From the NCBI GenBank assembly GCA_902492455.1, contig CABULH010000014.1:33233-97232 (forward strand): a stretch of DNA of 64,000 nt. The letters run 5' to 3'. The stretch comes from an uncultured Oscillospiraceae bacterium. GTDB lineage: Bacteria > Bacillota > Clostridia > Oscillospirales > Acutalibacteraceae. Each line of letters opens with the position of its first letter. Position 1 is the first letter of the stretch. Shown piece by piece: positions 1 through 6,328 of the stretch. The notes beneath the pieces were generated by a model that had not been told where the DNA came from, ran no database searches, and was given only the letters and a program-made list of their open reading frames with translations. The translations under genes were made by a program, and so were the position numbers.

Positions 1-647
1 TCCTGCTGTTTGAGGAAGAAGCTGCCGCTGCGGCCGCTGATAAAGCGGGAGACAAAGAGCATCAGCGTCACGCAGAGCAGCACCAGCACCGTCAGCACGA
101 TATTGGAAAACAGCATGGCGAAAAAAACAGTGACGATGGTGATAATGGAAGAAAACATTTGGGGAACGCTTTGAGAAATCATCTGCCGCAGGGTATCGGT
201 GTCGTTGGTGTAGTGACTCATGATATCGCCGTGAGTGTGGGTGTCGAAATAGCGGATGGGCAGTTCCTGCATCCGGGAAAACATCTCGTCCCGGATTTCT
301 TTGAGCACACCTTGGGCGATGACCACCATCAGGCGATTGTACAGATAGGTGGAAAGGATTCCCCCCAGATAGACGGCGGCCATGATGAGGATCGCCTGCA
401 GCAGACCGGTAAAGGAGGGGTTCTCCATAGCCAGCAGGGGGGTTATGTAATCGTCGATCAGAATCCGCAGGAAGAGGGAACCGGCCACGCCGGCTAAGGC
501 ACTGAACAGAATACACACCAGCACCACACCCAAAGCGGCCTTGTGACGACCGCCGAGATAGGAAAGCAGCCGTTTGGCGGTTTTTCCATCCAGTTTGGCT
601 CCGGGAATGCGTGCGCCCCGCATGGGGCCTCTGTTAGGCGGCGTCAT
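1..647 (-). CDS. ABC exporter half-transporter, second subunit (partial, N-terminal part only)
   Basis: The gene reads leftwards and is cut by the window edge, leaving about 215 N-terminal residues. These form a type I ABC exporter membrane domain: hydrophobic helices starting near residue 35, then the typical coupling segment with LPIRYFDTHTHGDIMSHYTN, in which the Tyr-Phe-Asp and Asn-Asp-Thr-Asp run is a family hallmark. The ATPase domain lies outside the window. A GGGAGG site eight bases upstream favours the ATG at 647; another ATG at 653 sits too close to it. The start overlaps the stop of the upstream ABC gene, so the two are translationally coupled and probably form a heterodimer. The substrate is probably a drug or lipid, by analogy with BmrCD and TM287/288; this is inference. 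Confidence 0.85.
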   Translation of the reverse strand, partial: MTPPNRGPMRGARIPGAKLDGKTAKRLLSYLGGRHKAALGVVLVCILFSALAGVAGSLFLRILIDDYITPLLAMENPSFTGLLQAILIMAAVYLGGILSTYLYNRLMVVIAQGVLKEIRDEMFSRMQELPIRYFDTHTHGDIMSHYTNDTDTLRQMISQSVPQMFSSIITIVTVFFAMLFSNIVLTVLVLLCVTLMLFVSRFISGRSGSFFLKQQ

Positions 648-2373
648 GGTCATCGCCTCCCTTCTGCTGGGATTCATAGACTTCCCGGTATATCTGGTTG
701 GTCTGCAGCAGCTCTTGGTGGGTTCCCATCCCGTCGATATGGCCGCCTTCCATAACAATGATCTTATCCGCATCCTGGATGGAGGAGATGCGCTGGGCGA
801 TGATGAATTTGGTGGTGTCGGGGATCTCCTCGCGGAATGCCTTGCGGATCATGGCGTCGGTGTGGGTATCCACCGCGCTGGTGGAATCATCCAAAATCAG
901 AATTTTTGGCTTTTTCAGCAGCGCCCGGGCGATGCACAGCCGCTGCTTCTGGCCGCCGGAGACATTGGTTCCTCCCTGCTCGATATAGGTATCATATCCT
1001 TCGGGAAAGGTGCGGATAAAGCCGTCCGCCTGGGCCAGGCGGCAGACGCGCTCCAACTCCTCATCAGAGGCATCCTCACATCCCCAGCGGAGGTTTTCTT
1101 TGATGGTGCCGGAAAAAAGCACGTTTTTCTGCAGTACCATAGCCACCTCGCTGCGCAGCGTTTCGATGTCGTAATCCCGCACATCGATGCCACCCACTGT
1201 TACCCGTCCTTCAGACACATCATACAGCCGGGGGATCAGCTGGACCAGTGTGGTTTTGGAACTGCCCGTACCGCCGATGATCCCTACGGTTTCCCCCGCC
1301 TTAATGGACAGCCGGATGCTGCTGAGGCAATCCCGGTCCGCTTCCTTGGAATAGCGGAAGCTGACATCTTCAAACTCTACCGAACCGTCAGGCACTTCAT
1401 AAACCGGATCCGGGCCGTTGTGAAGATCGCTTTTTTCCTCCAGCACCTCCACAATCCGTTCCGCGGAGGCCCGGGAGATGATGATCATGACAAAGATCAT
1501 GGAGAGCATCATCAGGCTCATCAGAATCTGGGTGGTGTAGGTAATCAGGCTCATCAGCTGGCCGGTGGTCATGGTTTCAGAAACGATCATGCGGGCGCCG
1601 AACCAGGAAATCAGCAGGATACAGGCGTATACCGCCAGCTGCATCAGCGGGCTGTTAAAGGCAAGAATCTTTTCCGCCTTGGAAAAATCACGGTAGATGG
1701 TTTCCGATACCTTACCGAATTTTTCCTTTTCATGGTCTCCCCGCACATAAGATTTCACCACCCGGATACCCCGCAGATTCTCCTGTACCACGCTGTTCAG
1801 CTTATCATAGGTGCGGAAAACCCGTTCAAAGATCGGATGCGCCCGGGAGGCGATGAGATACAGTCCCAGGCCCAGGAATGGAATAACGGCCAGAAAGATC
1901 AGGGACAGCCGGGGATTGATGCTGAAAGCCATAAAGAGAGAGAATATCAGCATCACCGGGCAGCGCACCGCAATCCGAATGATCATCTGATAGGCGTTCT
2001 GCACGTTGGTGACGTCGGTGGTGAGGCGGGTCACGATACTGGCGGAGGAAAATTTATCGATGTTGGAGAAGGAATACCCCTGCACCGCGTAGAACATATC
2101 GTGGCGCAGGTTGCGGGCATACCCTGCCGAAGCGACCGCAGCATACCGTCCAGACAAAGCGCCGAAGAGGAGAGATACGATGGTGGAAACCACCAGGACA
2201 GCGCCGATTTTTAAAATGACGTTCATGTTGCCGGCATTGATGCCGTCGTCAATGAGACTGGCCATCAGCAGAGGGATCAGAACCTCCATCACCACTTCCA
2301 TTGAGACAAAGATGGGTGTGAGAATGGAAGCCTTCTTGTATTCACGGATGCTGCGGGCTAAGCGTCGGATCAT
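634..2373 (-). CDS. ABC exporter half-transporter with a degenerate ATP site (BmrC/TM287-like)
   Basis: A 579-residue half-transporter with an N-terminal six-helix membrane domain (about 15-300) and a C-terminal ATPase domain. Walker A is GGTGSSKT at 367-374, the signature VSGGQ is at 471-475 and Walker B is ILILDD at 491-496. The residue after the Walker B aspartate is Asp496 instead of the catalytic Glu, and the switch-loop His is Gln527 (IIAQR). This pair of changes is the known mark of the degenerate subunit in heterodimeric exporters such as TM287/288. The partner, presumably carrying the canonical site, starts in the overlapping downstream gene. The operon follows a MarR repressor gene, which suggests induction by the exported compound. 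Confidence 0.93.
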   Translation of the reverse strand: MIRRLARSIREYKKASILTPIFVSMEVVMEVLIPLLMASLIDDGINAGNMNVILKIGAVLVVSTIVSLLFGALSGRYAAVASAGYARNLRHDMFYAVQGYSFSNIDKFSSASIVTRLTTDVTNVQNAYQMIIRIAVRCPVMLIFSLFMAFSINPRLSLIFLAVIPFLGLGLYLIASRAHPIFERVFRTYDKLNSVVQENLRGIRVVKSYVRGDHEKEKFGKVSETIYRDFSKAEKILAFNSPLMQLAVYACILLISWFGARMIVSETMTTGQLMSLITYTTQILMSLMMLSMIFVMIIISRASAERIVEVLEEKSDLHNGPDPVYEVPDGSVEFEDVSFRYSKEADRDCLSSIRLSIKAGETVGIIGGTGSSKTTLVQLIPRLYDVSEGRVTVGGIDVRDYDIETLRSEVAMVLQKNVLFSGTIKENLRWGCEDASDEELERVCRLAQADGFIRTFPEGYDTYIEQGGTNVSGGQKQRLCIARALLKKPKILILDDSTSAVDTHTDAMIRKAFREEIPDTTKFIIAQRISSIQDADKIIVMEGGHIDGMGTHQELLQTNQIYREVYESQQKGGDDHDAA

Positions 2374-2454
2374 ATGGACTCCTTTCTGATTTTATCCCGG
2401 CAGGGAATAAAACCTTACGTGTCAATTTTTTGAGGATGATTTGCTGCTGCGCGG

Positions 2455-2889
2455 CTATTCCATATTCTGGATCATTTTTTTAAGAACACGCCGAAAAACC
2501 TCCAGTTCCTCTTTGTCAATGCCTTGGATCAGCTTTTCTTCCGTCCGTTCCCGATCGGCTTCCACCATCTTGTGGAGATCCAGTGCCTTTTCTGTCAACA
2601 CCAACTTTTTCAGCCGGGCGTCGGACTCCACCGGAACCCGATGAATCAAATCGTTTTTTTCCATCAGCTGCAGGATACCGGTGGCGGTAGAGCGGCGGAT
2701 GGAAAATTGGGACTCCAGATCCCGTTGATAGATGTCACGATCCCGGTTTTCATACAGATAACCGATGACCCAGCCGTGCATACCCGTTAGATTATCCACA
2801 TACTGTTTGTTACCGTTATCGTCAATAAAACGTTTGATGAGTAAGGACAGGGTTCGGATATCAAACCCCAAATGTTCTTTGGGAAACAA
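2455..2889 (-). CDS. MarR family transcriptional regulator
   Basis: A 144-residue winged-helix regulator of normal MarR length. The DNA-binding core is near residues 55-100 (IYQRDLESQFSIRRSTATG recognition region, then a wing with PVESDARLKK), flanked by helical dimerisation segments. The start is a TTG at 2889, eight bases after a strong AAGGAGG; no in-frame ATG lies nearby, and the next Met falls well inside the fold. It is the first gene of the leftward operon with the two ABC exporter genes, so it most likely represses them and itself until an exported compound binds. Two palindromes over its own promoter support autoregulation. The family call is firm; the ligand is unknown. Confidence 0.92.
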   Translation of the reverse strand: MFPKEHLGFDIRTLSLLIKRFIDDNGNKQYVDNLTGMHGWVIGYLYENRDRDIYQRDLESQFSIRRSTATGILQLMEKNDLIHRVPVESDARLKKLVLTEKALDLHKMVEADRERTEEKLIQGIDKEELEVFRRVLKKMIQNME

Positions 2890-2907
2890 CTTGTTCGCCT
2901 CCTTACT

Positions 2908-2921
2908 GTTAGGTTACTAAC
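2908..2921. promoter_or_regulatory. Second inverted repeat near the marR transcription start
   Basis: GTTAG-gtta-CTAAC lies just downstream of the -10 box, around the expected +1. It may be a second repressor half or an independent site. Confidence 0.4.
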
Positions 2922-2950
2922 ATTATAATGAGGCGGTTGGCAATTGTCAA
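2922..2950 (-). promoter_or_regulatory. Consensus sigma-A promoter of the marR-ABC operon
   Basis: On the minus strand TTGACA (2945-2950) and TATAAT (2922-2927) are separated by exactly 17 bases, a perfect match to the vegetative consensus. Such a strong promoter usually implies tight repression. Confidence 0.92.
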
Positions 2951-2953
2951 CCG
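2934..2953. promoter_or_regulatory. Probable MarR operator over the -35 box
   Basis: A 20-base near-perfect palindrome with half site CGGTTG(G)CAA and one mismatched pair. It covers the -35 hexamer of the operon promoter. Its size and position fit a MarR dimer site; binding is inferred. Confidence 0.65.
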
Positions 2954-3276
2954 TTATTATCTTAAAAAAATAAGGAAAGAAATATCAATATATAGTAGTA
3001 TATGATTGCTTATTATCAAATTATAGTATTTTAATAGAGATTTTACGATGATATTTGTACATAATTGATTGTTCTGTATTACATCCACTGTATATAGAGA
3101 AATTGTATAGAAATTTTATGATAATAACAACAAGTGGATCGAAAAGTGTGGCATGTATTCACATTATTTACAAAAACTTCAAGAGTTCCAATTAATGGTG
3201 ATGAATAAAAGCGTGGGTTTCCTCCTCAATTATGCATTATTCGTGTTGAATTGCTTATATCACCGAAAATTAGCCA
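2954..3276. other. AT-rich non-coding spacer
   Basis: A conspicuously AT-rich stretch in an otherwise GC-rich window, lying between divergent regulator genes. A 61-codon open frame starting at 3153 has no ribosome site and an AT-driven composition, so it is not called. No RNA gene or repeat family was recognised. It may be a regulatory or nucleoid-protein binding region, or a remnant of older insertion. Confidence 0.6.
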
Positions 3277-3304
3277 TTGAATTTTGGGACAAATATGCTA
3301 TAAT
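3277..3304 (+). promoter_or_regulatory. Probable promoter of the PAS-LuxR regulator gene
   Basis: TTGAAT at 3277-3282 and TATAAT at 3299-3304 with a 16-base spacer. The predicted transcript carries a leader of about 95 bases before the start codon at 3406. Confidence 0.7.
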
Positions 3305-3333
3305 CTACTTCGACCTTGAGTTAGGAAAATATT

Positions 3334-3346
3334 GGTAGTTACTACC
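3334..3346. promoter_or_regulatory. Inverted repeat in the PAS-LuxR leader
   Basis: GGTAG-tta-CTACC lies about 25 bases after the expected transcription start. It could be an operator for the LuxR-type product itself. Confidence 0.35.
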
Positions 3347-3405
3347 ATGTTTTACTAAATTGGTTTTGCACGGAGCCCAATTTCCCGAAAGGAGTTGTTG
3401 GCGCA

Positions 3406-4767
3406 ATGAACAACGTTATATCCAGATATTTACAGGATGAGGGCGTCGCGGTTTTTGAAAAGAAAGGAGACGGCAGAACCTATCTTTGTAAAGCTAATGA
3501 GCTTAACTGTCGGCTTTTGGGGATTCCGTATCCGGAAAGTCTGGGACGGGATATCCGGCGTTTGTTCGATCCGGCATTTGCCGAGCGTGTCTGTCGAACC
3601 ATCCGGCGGGCTTTAGAGGAAAAAAGAGCATTGAAGTTTCTGCAGCGGCATGAGGACCGAGAGGGGTTCCGATGGTGGTTGGTTGTAGCGGAGGCAATTC
3701 CTGATAGAAGCCGGCGTTTGGTGCGTTTTTCCTCCAGTATGGTGGACGTATCCGCGGGGATGGAAGAGCCGATCTGTTCGTCGCGGCCGGTGGAGGAGAT
3801 CCCTTATCAGGCGTTCCTGGAGGGCGCCAGCGATGCGATTATGGGAATTCAACTCCAGGATGAAGGCGGATTGCGGCTTTTGTATGCCAACAGTCTGTTC
3901 CTCAGTTGGGTGAAGCATCCGCTGGCCGATCTGCAGAAAATCAATTTGGAGGAGCTGATGTCACCGGATATGCGGCGTTTTTCTCGGGAATTGCTGCGGG
4001 AATGCTTGGAACTGCGGCATTCCGTAGAGGGTACCTATCACTGGCAGGCAGACGGAAACGAACGTTTCTACCATGTCACCCTACGTCCTTTGTACACACG
4101 GGATGCTTCCGAACTGCTTGTTTTCATTCAGAATGTGACCGAAACGATTTTGGACAGGCGTAAAAAAGATGAGCTTCTTTATGAGTATGAGTGCTATTTT
4201 CAGTCTACGGTTAACGGTGTGGGGCTGATACGTCTGGAAGAGGACCTGTCATCATCAATTCTGCGGGCCAACCCGCCCTTTCACACCTTTCTGACATTTT
4301 TGCGCCGGTATCGCGGGGAGGGACGGAACGAACTGATCTTGCGGCAGATTCAAAGGGAGAAGAAAAGGCTGCAGCTGCAGATTAAGTTGCCGGTGAATGA
4401 CGAATGCGCCTTGTACTACGATCTTTGTATCATGCCCATTCTTTATGAAGATCGGGTGGAGAAGCTCTTTATCACCTGTGTGAACACCACCCAATCGATG
4501 CAGTTGGCCGGCATAAGGGCGGCACGGCTGACAAAGCGGGAAGAAGAGGTGCTGGGATACATTGTTGCCGGACAGCCCAATAAAGTCATCGCACTTCAGC
4601 TGCACGTTTCCGAGGGCACGGTGAAGCGGTTCGTATCCAATATGTATAAAAAGCTTCATGTCCAATCCCGCAGCGAACTTATCCGATACTGCCTGGGTGA
4701 TCAGTATACAGCTATGGCGACTGAAACGCTGCCCAGAGGGCAGTATGTAGACAGTGTAAACAACTAA
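3406..4767 (+). CDS. PAS-domain regulator with C-terminal LuxR-type helix-turn-helix
   Basis: A 453-residue cytosolic protein without membrane segments. PAS-like modules can be placed near residues 10-115 and 130-250, with a third divergent sensor region up to 370. The C-terminus from about 375 (LTKREEEVLGYIVAGQPNK, then VSEGTVKRFVSNMYKKL) is a clear LuxR/GerE helix-turn-helix. There is no receiver domain, so this is a one-component sensor and not a response regulator. Start ATG 3406 follows AAAGGAG. It stands alone between the AT-rich spacer and a small protein gene, with its own promoter. Ligand and targets are not visible. Confidence 0.88.
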   Translation: MNNVISRYLQDEGVAVFEKKGDGRTYLCKANELNCRLLGIPYPESLGRDIRRLFDPAFAERVCRTIRRALEEKRALKFLQRHEDREGFRWWLVVAEAIPDRSRRLVRFSSSMVDVSAGMEEPICSSRPVEEIPYQAFLEGASDAIMGIQLQDEGGLRLLYANSLFLSWVKHPLADLQKINLEELMSPDMRRFSRELLRECLELRHSVEGTYHWQADGNERFYHVTLRPLYTRDASELLVFIQNVTETILDRRKKDELLYEYECYFQSTVNGVGLIRLEEDLSSSILRANPPFHTFLTFLRRYRGEGRNELILRQIQREKKRLQLQIKLPVNDECALYYDLCIMPILYEDRVEKLFITCVNTTQSMQLAGIRAARLTKREEEVLGYIVAGQPNKVIALQLHVSEGTVKRFVSNMYKKLHVQSRSELIRYCLGDQYTAMATETLPRGQYVDSVNN

Positions 4768-4774
4768 AGTGGTA

Positions 4775-4803
4775 TTGTGCTTTCCCCGTATTCCTTTTAT
4801 ACT
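4775..4803 (+). promoter_or_regulatory. Probable promoter of the 104-residue protein gene
   Basis: TTGTGC at 4775-4780 and TATACT at 4798-4803, 17-base spacer. It sits directly after the stop codon of the LuxR-type gene. Confidence 0.6.
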
Positions 4804-4854
4804 ATTTGTAATCAATAGGTAAATAGATTTTTGAAGAGTAGGAGTGTACAAATC

Positions 4855-5169
4855 ATGCGATTCTTCAGCAAAAAACGGCCTGCGGAAAAAGTGACTGTCA
4901 AAAAGGTGAAAGGGTATAAGTTGGAGAACAGCAAGATGATCCCCAACTTTGGCGTGTTTGTTTCGGTTCGGGACCGGAAAACCAAGCAGATCAGCATGGC
5001 CGATTTTCTCGATAACTATTCGGATAAACACACGCTGGATCGCGTTATCGAGAAGCTGTTCAGAATCGATCCGCATCAGGTGCAGGATATTGTGGACGAC
5101 ATCAAACGCGAGAGGGAACTGGATGAGATGGAGTTGTTGCTGATGGAGGAAAGAACGCAGCAATTCTGA
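4855..5169 (+). CDS. Small charged cytosolic protein of unknown function
   Basis: 104 residues, strongly basic at the N-terminus (MRFFSKKRPAEKVTVKKVKG) and acidic and helical at the C-terminus (DDIKRERELDEMELLLMEER). There is no signal peptide or membrane segment. The ATG at 4855 is chosen because AGGAG lies ten bases upstream; an upstream TTG at 4831 would add eight residues without a ribosome site. The gene has its own promoter and is closed by a bidirectional terminator. I do not recognise the family. The charge pattern would suit a nucleic-acid or ribosome-associated helper, but that is a guess. Confidence 0.7.
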   Translation: MRFFSKKRPAEKVTVKKVKGYKLENSKMIPNFGVFVSVRDRKTKQISMADFLDNYSDKHTLDRVIEKLFRIDPHQVQDIVDDIKRERELDEMELLLMEERTQQF

Positions 5170-5234
5170 AGTCAAACCGAAACACCTACTCTTCGCCATT
5201 CGCCGCCTGGAGGAAGCGGCGGAAATGATCATAT

Positions 5235-5280
5235 AAAAATCCGCGGCCAAAGCAGTTTTCTGCTCTAGCCGCGGATTTTT
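5235..5280. terminator. Bidirectional intrinsic terminator
   Basis: A 13-base stem (AAAAATCCGCGGC with its complement at 5268-5280) and a T run on each side. It serves the rightward gene ending at 5169 and the leftward XRE gene ending at 5302. Confidence 0.88.
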
Positions 5281-5301
5281 TTGCGTTCATTGAGGAAAAA
5301 T

Positions 5302-5529
5302 TCACTCCCGGAATTCCAGAAGCTTGTGAGGCGCTACGTGGAGCGCCTGGGCGATAGCGAACAAAACGTCGAGGGAAACCCCCACGCTGGCGACCTCAAT
5401 TTTGCTCATATGGGTCTGATCAATCCCGATTTTTTCCGCTAAAACCTCTTGGGTATAGCCATTGGATTTCCGGTAGTAAGCGATATTGAGGCCCAGTTTT
5501 CTGTAATACTGCTTGTACTCGATTTTCAT
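5302..5529 (-). CDS. XRE family helix-turn-helix regulator (small)
   Basis: A 75-residue single-domain Cro/CI-type protein. The helix-turn-helix is at about residues 12-66: IAYYRKSNGYTQEVLAEKIG, then the recognition helix DQTHMSKIEVAS, and a typical tail LLFAIAQAL-like segment. The start is ATG 5529, preceded by AGAGGTGAG; the longer frame lacks a ribosome site. It points away from the AbrB-like gene, with a shared regulatory gap of about 215 bases containing ACTGACA/TGTCAGT arms. It probably regulates itself and perhaps that neighbour. The lack of a second domain means no ligand can be suggested. Confidence 0.85.
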   Translation of the reverse strand: MKIEYKQYYRKLGLNIAYYRKSNGYTQEVLAEKIGIDQTHMSKIEVASVGVSLDVLFAIAQALHVAPHKLLEFRE

Positions 5530-5601
5530 CCGCTCACCTCTTCTTTTATTGTACAATGGTTTGAATGGTAATTTTATAGACTGACAGACCATAAATAATC
5601 A

Positions 5602-5630
5602 TTTACAATGCTTATAATGTGCTTTATAAT
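5602..5630 (+). promoter_or_regulatory. Promoter of the AbrB-like gene
   Basis: TTTACA at 5602-5607 and TATAAT at 5625-5630 with 17 bases between. The pair lies between inverted ACTGACA (5580-5586) and TGTCAGT (5634-5640) arms, so a repressor, possibly the divergent XRE protein, could cover it. Confidence 0.75.
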
Positions 5631-5744
5631 ATTTGTCAGTGGATATGAATAAGCATATCGGGGATGTATTGCGGCGGCGCACCGCATGCCGGGAATCAAG
5701 GAGAAAGACGGAGGATCCCCCGTTTGTGAAAGGAGAATACAAGC

Positions 5745-5978
5745 ATGAGAATTGTGAAAAAAATGGATGAGATGGGGCGGCTGGTGATTCCCTTAGCCAT
5801 TCGGGAGGCATTGGGACTTCAGCCAAATGCGGATGTGGTAATGGAATTGGAGGGAAACCGCATCGTACTGCAGAACGGCGACAGGCGCTGCCGGATCTGC
5901 GGAGGCTGCGAGGAGCTGATCTCTTTTGAAGGGGGACATCTCTGTCGTTCCTGCATCAGAAAGATTCATCGTCTGTGA
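5745..5978 (+). CDS. AbrB/SpoVT-type transition-state regulator with zinc knuckle
   Basis: 77 residues. The first ~46 form the swapped-hairpin AbrB DNA-binding domain (DEMGRLVIPLAIREALGL is the diagnostic core). The tail has a CxxC (CRIC) and a second CxxC (CRSC) 20 or so residues apart, a likely zinc site. AbrB proteins are global regulators of the transition to stationary phase and sporulation in Firmicutes. The Cys4 tail is a recurrent variant in Clostridia and may govern oligomerisation or redox or metal sensing (inference). Start ATG 5745 follows AAAGGAG. Confidence 0.9.
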   Translation: MRIVKKMDEMGRLVIPLAIREALGLQPNADVVMELEGNRIVLQNGDRRCRICGGCEELISFEGGHLCRSCIRKIHRL

Positions 5979-6016
5979 ATTTCATGATTTCTTCAGAATT
6001 ATCTCTTCCTGCGGCG

Positions 6017-6045
6017 TGGACAAGAGAGGGACAGCTTGGTATAAT
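6017..6045 (+). promoter_or_regulatory. Promoter of the FmdB-type/binding-lipoprotein pair
   Basis: TGGACA at 6017-6022, 17 bases, TATAAT at 6040-6045. The -10 box runs into the left arm of the inverted repeat at 6041-6080, so transcription would begin inside that repeat. Confidence 0.65.
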
Positions 6046-6080
6046 AAAGGGAGGCGGATATGACCGCCTCCCTTTATTAT
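6041..6080. repeat. Perfect 17-base inverted repeat (terminator or operator)
   Basis: ATAATAAAGGGAGGCGG, a six-base loop, then its exact complement. The arms are A-rich outside and G-rich inside, so it can fold as an intrinsic terminator for the AbrB-like gene. Because it also overlaps the next promoter, an operator role is possible. Confidence 0.75.
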
Positions 6081-6106
6081 CACCATAAACGGAAAGGATG
6101 ATTCCG

Positions 6107-6328
6107 ATGCCCTTTTATACATTGCTGTGTCGTCAATGCGGCAAACGGTTTGAACAGCTGGCTTCCATAAGAGAAAAGGAGAACCATGCTATTGCCTGCC
6201 CGGACTGCGGCTCTGCCGACTGTTCCACCGATTATTCCGCCGGAAGTGCCAGTGTGCATTTGTCCGGCGAAGGAAATGCCTGCCCCCACGCCGGAAGCTG
6301 CGGCGGATGCTGCCATGGGGGGCATTGA
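6107..6328 (+). CDS. FmdB-type zinc-ribbon protein
   Basis: A 73-residue protein beginning MPFYTLLCRQCGKRF, the classic start of the FmdB putative regulatory family, with CxxC at residues 8-11 and CPDC further on forming one zinc ribbon. The C-terminus is unusually rich in Cys, His and Gly (CPHAGSCGGCCHGGH) and could bind a second metal. ATG 6107 is preferred to ATG 6098, which abuts the AAAGGA site. Its end overlaps the start of the binding-lipoprotein gene by 14 bases. The molecular function of the family is not established. Confidence 0.82.
   Translation: MPFYTLLCRQCGKRFEQLASIREKENHAIACPDCGSADCSTDYSAGSASVHLSGEGNACPHAGSCGGCCHGGH

Noticed and set aside
574..2214. Antisense open frame of 546 codons
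   Set aside because: Lies over the ABC exporter gene with intact Walker motifs; the translated product is low-complexity and unlike any family.
3153..3338. 61-codon open frame in the AT-rich spacer
   Set aside because: No ribosome site, spans the promoter of the next gene, composition explained by AT richness.
5235..5280. Possible operator palindrome
   Set aside because: The stem with T runs on both sides between convergent genes is explained fully by a bidirectional terminator.
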